Shown here: piece by piece, positions 1-5,024 of the stretch
Layout of the letters: every line of letters starts with the position of its first letter
Numbering within the stretch: the stretch's first letter is position 1
Assembly (NCBI GenBank): GCA_937922955.1
Contig: CALAKO010000002.1
Coordinates: forward strand, 1-5,213
DNA from: an uncultured Peptococcaceae bacterium
GTDB lineage: Bacteria; Bacillota; Peptococcia; Peptococcales; Peptococcaceae
Reading direction: 5' to 3'
DNA: 5,213 bases
Program-made: the position numbers and the translations under genes
The notes under the pieces: generated by a model
Seen by the model: only the letters and a program-made list of their open reading frames with translations
Databases searched by the model: none
What the model was told of the DNA's origin: nothing

Positions 1-695
1 GTATTTTTGGCATTGGCAGCAAGGATGCCATCATTGAAGTCAACAAAAATGTGCCGGATGTGGTTGTAGAAACACCGGAACCTGTTAAAGAGCAGGTTGT
101 TGAAGAAGAACCTGTTCAGGTTGCTGCAGAACCAGCAATTGAAGAAGAAACAGAAATCATCGTTGAAGAAATTGACGCTATTGCGGATACGGACGCGGTA
201 ATGGCAGAGGCTGTTGCTCAGGCGGAAGCCATCAGTGACGAAGCCGCTACCGCTGAAGAAGTGGGCTTGGCGTTCTTAGGGCCAATTTTTAAGGCATTGG
301 ATGTTGAAGACGCGGTCATCAACGTTAGCGAAGAAGACAATACCATTCGTTTCGATGTAACGGGTGAACGTGTTGGTATTCTTATTGGCCGTCATGGCGA
401 AACCTTGAATGCCATCCAGTTCCTGATGAGTCTGGTTATTAATGGTAAGATGGAAAATCATCGCGGTGTTATTTTCGATGTTGAAAATTATCGCGAACGT
501 CAGGCGGATAAGCTTGAAAATCTTGCCATGCGCATGGCAGAAAAGTGCCGTCGTACTCATCGCCGTGTGACTCTCAGTCCTATGAATGCGGCCGAACGTC
601 GCATCATTCATATCACTGTAGAAAAGGTCAAGGGCGTTACTTCTTATAGCGAAGGCAACGAACCTCACCGCCGTGTGGTTATTGTAGAAGACTAA
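1..695 (+). CDS. jag: Jag/KhpB (SpoIIIJ-associated) RNA-binding protein, 5'-truncated
   Basis: This is the C-terminal 230 residues of Jag/KhpB, a cytoplasmic KH-R3H RNA-binding protein linked in Firmicutes to cell elongation and division and to the YidC/SpoIIIJ insertase. The frame is open from base 3. The first visible residues, IFGIGSKDAIIEV, match the end of the Jag_N domain, so the true start lies upstream. The GTG at 51 is internal. A linker of about 65 residues rich in Glu, Val and Ala follows. Next comes a KH domain with its GxxG loop as GRHG (387-398), then an R3H domain with ERRIIH (594-611) and the family-typical ending EPHRRVVIVED. The stop is TAA at 693-695. In many Firmicutes the order is rpmH-rnpA-yidC-jag-mnmE-mnmG. 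Here a terminator and a convergent gene follow instead, so jag is the last gene of its operon. The identification is firm; the RNA targets cannot be read from the sequence. Confidence 0.93.
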   Translation, partial: IFGIGSKDAIIEVNKNVPDVVVETPEPVKEQVVEEEPVQVAAEPAIEEETEIIVEEIDAIADTDAVMAEAVAQAEAISDEAATAEEVGLAFLGPIFKALDVEDAVINVSEEDNTIRFDVTGERVGILIGRHGETLNAIQFLMSLVINGKMENHRGVIFDVENYRERQADKLENLAMRMAEKCRRTHRRVTLSPMNAAERRIIHITVEKVKGVTSYSEGNEPHRRVVIVED

Positions 696-712
696 GTTTT
701 AGTTTGTACAGC

Positions 713-748
713 AAAACAGCGCTTTTAAAATAAGAGCGCTGTTTTTTT
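713..748 (+). terminator. Rho-independent terminator of the jag operon
   Basis: An 11-bp perfect stem is formed by AAAACAGCGCT (713-723) and AGCGCTGTTTT (735-745), with an 11-nt loop. It runs into seven T residues (742-748) and starts 17 bases after the jag stop. The GC-rich core and the T tract are on the plus strand, so it ends the jag transcript. Confidence 0.9.
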
Positions 749-761
749 ATATGAAATAATA

Positions 762-799
762 ACACGCAAAAAGCACCCATGTGGGTGCTTTTTGCGTGT
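762..799. terminator. Bidirectional terminator between convergent genes
   Basis: Perfect 18-bp arms, ACACGCAAAAAGCACCCA (762-779) and its complement (782-799), surround a 2-base centre. The functional core is GCACCC/GGGTGC with a 4-nt ATGT loop. It is flanked by AAAAA on the left and TTTTT on the right, so it reads as an intrinsic terminator on either strand. It lies 37 bases beyond the stop of the minus-strand alcohol dehydrogenase, which it most likely serves. It is also a second barrier to read-through from jag. Confidence 0.88.
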
Positions 800-836
800 A
801 TAAGTTGAAAGGGGCTACAAGATGTTTCCTGTTCAA

Positions 837-2024
837 TTAAATTTCATCGTCGCAGATTTGTGGCTTTTCTTCGCCTTCATAAGCGCGGCGATAGATTTCG
901 ATGACTTGTTCTTTGCTGGCCTTGCGTGGGTTGGTGAGGCAGCAAACGTCTTTCATTGCATTTTCGGCCATGATTTCGAAGTCTTCTGGTTTTACGCCGA
1001 GGGTGCGCAAATTGGAAGGAATGCCGACCTGCTTACTGAGCGTGCGGATCGCATTGATGCAGCGGTTGGCTGCTTCAAGAGTGGTCATATGGGTGGTATC
1101 GATACCCATGGCTTCCGACAGATCGCGGAAACGGTTCATGTTCCCAATAATGTTGAATTCTTCAACAAATGGCAGCAAAATGGCGTTGCAAACACCATGC
1201 GGCAGGTTGTAATAACCACCGAGCTGGTGAGCCATGGCATGAACATAACCGAGAGAAGCGTTATTGAACGCAATCCCAGCCAGATATTGTGCGTAAGCCA
1301 TTTTATCGCGGGCACGCATATAGTCACCATTGGCTACTGCTTTTGGCAGATACTTGTAAATCATTTCAACAGCTTTCAGAGCAGCAGCATCGGTCAGTGG
1401 GTTGGCTGCAGCGGATACATACGCTTCAACAGCGTGGGTCAAAGCATCCATACCAGTGGCAGCTGTCAGGGAAGGTGGCATGCCTTTCATCAGTTCAGGG
1501 TCGTTGACAGCAACCTTTGGGGTAACGCGCCAGTCCACGATGGCCATTTTAACTTTGCGGCTGGTATCGGTGATGATGCAGAAACGAGTGATTTCTGATG
1601 CGGTCCCAGCGGTGGTGTTGATCGCGAGCAATGGCATCAGGTCTTTGGAGGCTTTGTCAATGCCTTCGTAATCATGGATTTTGCCGCCATTGGAAGCAAC
1701 CAGCGCGATCCCTTTGGCGCAGTCGTGAGAAGAACCGCCGCCGAGGGAGATGATTGCTTCGCATTCGTGATGCTGGAAGAAATCAACGCCGGCTTCTACG
1801 TTTTTATCAGTAGGGTTTGGTTCAGCGCCATCGAAAACCACTGCTTTAATGTCGGATTTCGCGAGAATTTCAACGATGCGATCGGCCATGCCTGAGCTGG
1901 CAAGGAATTTGTCGGTAACGATCATTGCAGAATGAGCGTTCAGACTGAGCATCAGATCGCCAACTTCGTTAACAGCACCTTCACCAAAAACGTTGCGAGT
2001 AGGCAGGAAATAATAAGTAGACAT
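837..2024 (-). CDS. Iron-dependent alcohol dehydrogenase (group III; DhaT/Mdh/YiaY-like)
   Basis: A 395-residue cytoplasmic NAD-dependent dehydrogenase of the iron-containing family, which interconverts primary alcohols or diols and aldehydes. The N-terminal Rossmann part includes IVTDKF, where D38 corresponds to the Asp associated with NAD over NADP preference in FucO-type enzymes. The dinucleotide-binding GGGSSHD follows at 95-101, then NTTAGTASE at 136-144. The metal site is complete: D193 and H197 in GMDALTHAVEAY, and H262 and H276 in the VHAMAHQLGG...LPHG stretch. Length is close to the usual 380-390; a short acidic tail (about 385-395) is extra. The wording is closest to methanol dehydrogenase (Mdh) and 1,3-propanediol dehydrogenase (DhaT) as I remember them. 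The substrate cannot be decided, and ethanol, 1,2- or 1,3-propanediol are all possible. The ATG at 2024 follows AAGGAGG (2039-2033) at 8 nt spacing. No partner genes (dehydratase, microcompartment, aldehyde dehydrogenase) are adjacent. It appears monocistronic, with its own promoter and terminator. Confidence 0.93.
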   Translation of the reverse strand: MSTYYFLPTRNVFGEGAVNEVGDLMLSLNAHSAMIVTDKFLASSGMADRIVEILAKSDIKAVVFDGAEPNPTDKNVEAGVDFFQHHECEAIISLGGGSSHDCAKGIALVASNGGKIHDYEGIDKASKDLMPLLAINTTAGTASEITRFCIITDTSRKVKMAIVDWRVTPKVAVNDPELMKGMPPSLTAATGMDALTHAVEAYVSAAANPLTDAAALKAVEMIYKYLPKAVANGDYMRARDKMAYAQYLAGIAFNNASLGYVHAMAHQLGGYYNLPHGVCNAILLPFVEEFNIIGNMNRFRDLSEAMGIDTTHMTTLEAANRCINAIRTLSKQVGIPSNLRTLGVKPEDFEIMAENAMKDVCCLTNPRKASKEQVIEIYRRAYEGEEKPQICDDEI

Positions 2025-2048
2025 AAGACAATCCTCCTTAGTTTTTTA

Positions 2049-2078
2049 TTGTGAATATCTACGAATAGGTATTCACAA
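2049..2078 (-). promoter_or_regulatory. 30-nt palindrome in the alcohol dehydrogenase leader (operator or RNA hairpin)
   Basis: Perfect 9-nt arms, TTGTGAATA (2049-2057) and TATTCACAA (2070-2078), flank a 12-nt centre. Read on the transcribed (minus) strand, the centre itself pairs: after one C·A mismatch, CUA and UAG enclose UUCG. So 12 of 13 positions are complementary around a 4-nt loop. It lies about 18 nt downstream of the predicted transcription start and 9 nt before the Shine-Dalgarno site. The outer TTGTGAA/TTCACAA half-sites resemble those of the redox repressor Rex, which often controls alcohol dehydrogenases. However, their 16-nt separation is not the 4 nt of known Rex operators. 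The structure is seen directly; its role as protein operator or leader hairpin is inference. Confidence 0.6.
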
Positions 2079-2102
2079 CATTGAATGTTTTGAATTGATT
2101 GA

Positions 2103-2131
2103 ATTTTAGTTCTAAACCATAGGATTGTCAA
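2103..2131 (-). promoter_or_regulatory. Sigma-A-type promoter of the alcohol dehydrogenase gene
   Basis: On the minus strand a consensus -35 box TTGACA (2131-2126) is followed after exactly 17 bp by TAAAAT (2108-2103), five of six matches to the -10 consensus. Transcription would start near 2096, giving a leader of about 70 nt that contains the 2049-2078 palindrome and the strong ribosome binding site. Confidence 0.8.
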
Positions 2132-2171
2132 TAGAATCGGTGACAGCAAAAATTTATTAAAAAAATTATCG

Positions 2172-2201
2172 TTGTTCTCAAAGGGGCAAAGTGTATATAA
2201 T
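2172..2201 (+). promoter_or_regulatory. Possible weak upstream promoter facing lon
   Basis: A perfect TATAAT (2196-2201) is preceded, at 18 bp, by TTGTTC (2172-2177), which matches only the first three bases of the -35 consensus. If used, it would start a plus-strand transcript near 2208 with a leader of about 450 nt before lon, or a small RNA. In AT-rich DNA a TATAAT is common by chance, so this is tentative. Confidence 0.25.
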
Positions 2202-2365
2202 TTCATCTTTTAGAATAAGTTTTTCATGGAAATACAATTGTCTACAGTAAGGCGATTTTGTGGTGTTTTAATGCATTTCGTATAGTAAAAAAAGGTTCTC
2301 CCCATTTGTTGCTCTAATCGAATAAATTTGGCCGCAAAATATCTTTGAATGAATTTTATTTTCTT

Positions 2366-2381
2366 TGTGAATGGAAACACA
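2366..2381. promoter_or_regulatory. CRP/FNR-like dyad (tentative)
   Basis: TGTGA (2366-2370), six bases, then ACACA (2377-2381). This matches the TGTGA-N6-TCACA layout of CRP/FNR-family sites at nine of ten positions. It lies within a looser inverted repeat, TTCTTTGTG against CACAGAAAGAA, with a two-base length difference. It is about 130 bp upstream of the lon -35 box, far for direct activation. Chance is a real alternative. Confidence 0.18.
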
Positions 2382-2462
2382 GAAAGAAGTATATTTAATA
2401 ACTTGATAATAATTTGTGATGGGTGGCAGGTGAAAAAAATTTTTGATTTTTAAGGAAGGTCG

Positions 2463-2498
2463 ATGGGAATTCTAGACGTTGGCGGCAGAGAATTCTAA
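2463..2498 (+). CDS. Possible 11-codon leader mini-ORF
   Basis: AAGGAAGG (2452-2459) precedes ATG GGA ATT at a plausible distance, opening an 11-residue frame (MGILDVGGREF) that ends with TAA at 2496-2498. The final A of that stop is also the first base of another ATG (2498-2500). It lies upstream of the predicted lon promoter, so it would be translated only from a transcript that starts further upstream. I recognise no homolog. The case rests only on the ribosome binding site and could be coincidental. Confidence 0.15.
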   Translation: MGILDVGGREF

Positions 2499-2507
2499 TG
2501 GATAGCA

Positions 2508-2536
2508 TTGACAGACGTTGCGGGTCATGCTACTAT
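2508..2536 (+). promoter_or_regulatory. Probable sigma-A promoter of lon
   Basis: A consensus -35 box TTGACA (2508-2513) is followed after 17 bp by TACTAT (2531-2536), which keeps the important first, second and last bases of the -10 box. The start would be near 2543, giving a leader of roughly 118 nt that includes the CIRCE-like site. The -10 box forms half of a small palindrome, TACTAT-C-ATAGTA (2531-2543). No other pair of boxes between here and lon fits as well. Confidence 0.65.
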
Positions 2537-2612
2537 CATAGTATTATGAAGAGATGCCTGTTGTTGTCATATTATAGTAATCGACAACGAGGGTTTTTAT
2601 TTTTGATGGACA

Positions 2613-2639
2613 TTAGCACTCAAATAACTTGTTGGCTAA
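2613..2639. promoter_or_regulatory. CIRCE-like operator (HrcA site) upstream of lon
   Basis: The left arm TTAGCACTC (2613-2621) is identical to the CIRCE consensus. It is followed by exactly nine bases and then GTTGGCTAA (2631-2639), which keeps six of the nine bases of the consensus right arm GAGTGCTAA. In total 15 of 18 consensus positions match with the exact 9-nt spacer. It lies between the predicted promoter and the lon ribosome binding site, the usual place for this element. CIRCE is bound by the heat-shock repressor HrcA, which typically controls groESL and dnaK. Heat-inducible control of lon is therefore inferred. The weak right arm could mean looser repression. Confidence 0.72.
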
Positions 2640-2660
2640 TAAAGATAGGAGTTTTGACCG

Positions 2661-4958
2661 ATGTTTGTATTACCTTTATACGATGTGCTTTTGGTGCCGG
2701 GGGTGAACATGTATGTGCGCGGCGAAGAATTTGAAGAATTTGCGCTTGCTCCAGCGGCTATTCATGAAGATGTGGTGTTGTTGGTGGCAAAGGAGCAGAA
2801 GCCGCGTTATGCGTACACCGCCGATGATTTCTATGAAATTGGCGTGGGCGGTTACGTCAGTGCCATTTCTCAGGATGGTTTTGTCACGATTCGTGCGAAC
2901 GAACGCTTGCAGATTGATTCCATCATGGTTGCAGAAGACGCCACCCTTGAGGTTGAGGTGACTCCGCTTTATGATGTGCGTAATGTGGGGGAAGAGGAAC
3001 GCCAGGCGCGTTTGCGTGCGATTAAAGAAACTCTTTCAAATTTCGCCAAAGATTTTGACTGGGGCAAACAAGCGATGCCAATGATTGAAAACTTCCATAC
3101 CATTGAGGAAGCAGCGGTGTCGTTGTCACCTTGGCTGACGGCGGACAATGAAACACGTTATGAAGTATTGACTTATGGCAGCGAACGTGGACGCATGGAA
3201 GCATTGGAACAAATTATTTATGCGTTCATTGAAGTAGCACGAGCCAGTGCCGAAGCAATGGAAATGCAGCGGTATGAGTATGAGCAGAATATGAAAGAGC
3301 AGGCGCTGCGGCGGCAGATTGATGTGCTGCAGCAAAAGCTGGATGAGATGCACCCGGAAGAAGCGTCAGATTTGGAGCGTTTTGCGAAAGCGATTGAGGA
3401 ACTGCCTCTCAATGAACAGGCACGCACCGAAGCGAAAAAGGTGCTGAATCGTTTGGCACGAGAAAATGGCAGCGGCAATGAGTACGCTTTGCTTTACGAT
3501 TATATGGAATATTTGATTTCGCTGCCATGGCAGAAGGAAGAGGCTGGGGAGATTGACGTCGCTGCAGCGGAAGCGATTTTAAACGAAGACCATTATGGCT
3601 TGAAGAAGGTTAAAACCCGTGTCATTGAGCAGATTGCCGTGATGGCTTTGCGTAAAAAGCAGGCTGGTTCGATCTTGCTTTTTGTGGGGCCTCCTGGAAC
3701 TGGTAAAACGTCGGTTGGTCGCAGCATTGCCCGTGCGCTGGGGCGCGAGTATGTCCGCGTGAGCTTAGGCGGGGTGCGTGATGAAGCCGATGTGCGCGGG
3801 CATCGCCGCACCTATGTTGGCGCTATGGCTGGTCGCATCATTGATGGCATTCACAAGGTTGGGGTGTCCAATCCGGTCATGGTGCTGGATGAAGTGGATA
3901 AGCTTTCGGTGTCCTACAACGGTGATCCAGCCAGTGCCTTGTTGGAAGTGCTGGATCCGGAACAGAACAGTAATTTTGTCGACCATTATTTGAATGTGCC
4001 GTATGATTTGTCGGATGTATTCTTTGTTTGCACGGCTAATACGACAGAAACCATTCCAGCGCCATTGTTGAACCGCATGGAAGTGATCCAATTCAGCGGC
4101 TATACCGTCAACGATAAGATGGCCATTGCCAAGGAACATTTGCTGGCCGCTTCCTATGAACAGAATGGTGTGGACAAGGATGCGCTGATCATTCCAGACG
4201 ACACCCTGCGTGCTTTGATTGATGATTTTACGATGGAATCTGGGGTGCGCGGTTTGCGCAAACGCATTGACACGCTTTGTCGTCAAGCGGCGGTGAAGCT
4301 GGCTAAAAACGACGAACCACCGTTCACGGTTCAGCCAGAGGATCTGCGCAGCTGGCTGGATATGCAGCCGGTGCTTCATGACCACATTCTTTCAGAAAAG
4401 AAACCAGGTGTGGTCACTGGGCTGGCCTGGACTCAGGCAGGCGGCGAAATTCTCTTTATTGAGACCTTGTTTACCAAAGGGAATGGTAAACTGTTGTTGA
4501 CGGGGAAATTGGGCGATGTTATGAAAGAATCGGCCTATCTGGCAATGAGTTTGGTTAAATCCATGTTCCCGGCAGAATGGGAGGACGTTGAAAAATGCGA
4601 TCTCCATATCCATGTACCGGAAGGCGCCGTACCAAAGGATGGTCCATCGGCTGGGATTACCTTGACGACCGCCATTGCTTCATTGGTTACCGGGCGTGCG
4701 GTAGCACCATTCTATGCCATGACTGGCGAAGTTTCCCTGCGTGGTGCCATCACGGCGATTGGCGGCCTGCCAGAAAAACTCATGGCGGCGCAGCGTGCTG
4801 GCATTACCACCGTGTTCATACCAAAAGAAAACGAACGCGATCTCGCCGATATTGATGATGAAAGCAAAGAAGGATTGACCATTGTGCCTGTCGACGACGT
4901 ACGTGACGTTCTTACGCAAGTAGGTATTTTGGAAAATGAAGAATTAAAAACCAATTGA
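2661..4958 (+). CDS. lon: ATP-dependent protease Lon (LonA type)
   Basis: A 765-residue cytoplasmic AAA+ serine protease that degrades misfolded and regulatory proteins as a hexamer; E. coli Lon has 784. Start: ATG preceded by AGGAG (2647-2651) at 9 nt, with the first residues, VLPLYDVLLVPG, aligning to the usual start of the Lon substrate-binding domain. Domains: N-terminal domain to about residue 190; a charged helical, probably coiled-coil segment at about 190-270; AAA+ module with Walker A GPPGTGKT (343-350), Walker B VMVLDE (D410, E411), sensor-1 region FVCTAN, arginine finger R472 and sensor-2 GVRGL with R530; peptidase domain with catalytic S663 in PKDGPSAG and K706 in GGLPEKL. The Ser-Lys spacing of 43 equals that of E. 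coli (679/722). Odd points: the N-terminal and coiled-coil part is divergent, and Asn471 stands where most LonA proteins have Asp before the arginine finger. There is no membrane segment, which excludes LonB. Transcription is probably CIRCE/HrcA-controlled and monocistronic. Confidence 0.97.
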   Translation: MFVLPLYDVLLVPGVNMYVRGEEFEEFALAPAAIHEDVVLLVAKEQKPRYAYTADDFYEIGVGGYVSAISQDGFVTIRANERLQIDSIMVAEDATLEVEVTPLYDVRNVGEEERQARLRAIKETLSNFAKDFDWGKQAMPMIENFHTIEEAAVSLSPWLTADNETRYEVLTYGSERGRMEALEQIIYAFIEVARASAEAMEMQRYEYEQNMKEQALRRQIDVLQQKLDEMHPEEASDLERFAKAIEELPLNEQARTEAKKVLNRLARENGSGNEYALLYDYMEYLISLPWQKEEAGEIDVAAAEAILNEDHYGLKKVKTRVIEQIAVMALRKKQAGSILLFVGPPGTGKTSVGRSIARALGREYVRVSLGGVRDEADVRGHRRTYVGAMAGRIIDGIHKVGVSNPVMVLDEVDKLSVSYNGDPASALLEVLDPEQNSNFVDHYLNVPYDLSDVFFVCTANTTETIPAPLLNRMEVIQFSGYTVNDKMAIAKEHLLAASYEQNGVDKDALIIPDDTLRALIDDFTMESGVRGLRKRIDTLCRQAAVKLAKNDEPPFTVQPEDLRSWLDMQPVLHDHILSEKKPGVVTGLAWTQAGGEILFIETLFTKGNGKLLLTGKLGDVMKESAYLAMSLVKSMFPAEWEDVEKCDLHIHVPEGAVPKDGPSAGITLTTAIASLVTGRAVAPFYAMTGEVSLRGAITAIGGLPEKLMAAQRAGITTVFIPKENERDLADIDDESKEGLTIVPVDDVRDVLTQVGILENEELKTN

Positions 4959-4974
4959 TTAGGGATTAATATGG

Positions 4975-5016
4975 AAAAGGCCTCAGAGACAATTGTTATG
5001 TCTCTGAGGCCTTTTT
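4975..5016. terminator. Bidirectional terminator between lon and the LysR-like gene
   Basis: Perfect 17-bp arms, AAAAGGCCTCAGAGACA (4975-4991) and its complement (4999-5015), enclose a 7-nt loop and end in five T residues (5012-5016). The stem begins 17 bases after the lon stop. The four A residues on the left make a short T tract on the minus strand, so it can also end the convergent minus-strand gene, whose stop is at 5025. Confidence 0.92.
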
Positions 5017-5024
5017 AAGTTTGC

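Larger units (their letters stand above)
2132..2507. other. AT-rich intergenic stretch without a recognisable gene
   Basis: About 375 bases lie between the alcohol dehydrogenase promoter and the lon promoter, roughly one third G+C. Stop codons are frequent in all frames, and no open frame has both a good ribosome binding site and protein-like content. Apart from the weak sites listed separately (a possible plus-strand promoter at 2172-2201, a CRP/FNR-like dyad at 2366-2381, a mini-ORF at 2463-2498), I see no terminator, known riboswitch, tRNA or repeat array here. It may be simple regulatory spacer, or the leader of a longer lon transcript. Confidence 0.6.

Noticed and set aside
51..695. Start of jag at the GTG at position 51
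   Set aside because: The frame is open upstream to base 3, and those residues (IFGIGSKDAIIEV) match the end of the Jag_N domain, so the gene begins outside the window.
822..1598. 258-codon plus-strand open frame opposite the alcohol dehydrogenase
   Set aside because: It is antisense to a gene with a complete family signature. Its translation shows no domain, and it begins just after a terminator without a convincing promoter.
2049..2078. Canonical Rex operator in the alcohol dehydrogenase leader
   Set aside because: The half-sites look right, but the spacing is 16 nt rather than 4, so the standard Rex site is not met. It is kept only as an unidentified palindrome.
1952..2206. 84-codon minus-strand open frame over the alcohol dehydrogenase promoter and start
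   Set aside because: It covers the promoter, leader palindrome and ribosome binding site of the dehydrogenase in another frame and has no ribosome binding site of its own.
2563..2588. Inverted repeat GTTGTC / GACAAC in the lon leader
   Set aside because: Only six perfect base pairs with a 14-nt AT-rich loop. It is weak as a hairpin and matches no known operator; noted but not called.
2498..2734. 78-codon plus-strand open frame overlapping the start of lon
   Set aside because: It spans the lon promoter and CIRCE-like site and runs 74 bases into lon out of frame. The Cys-rich translation resembles no family I know.
3765..4385. 206-codon minus-strand open frame inside lon
   Set aside because: It is an antisense shadow of the conserved ATPase region of lon, with no promoter or recognisable protein content.
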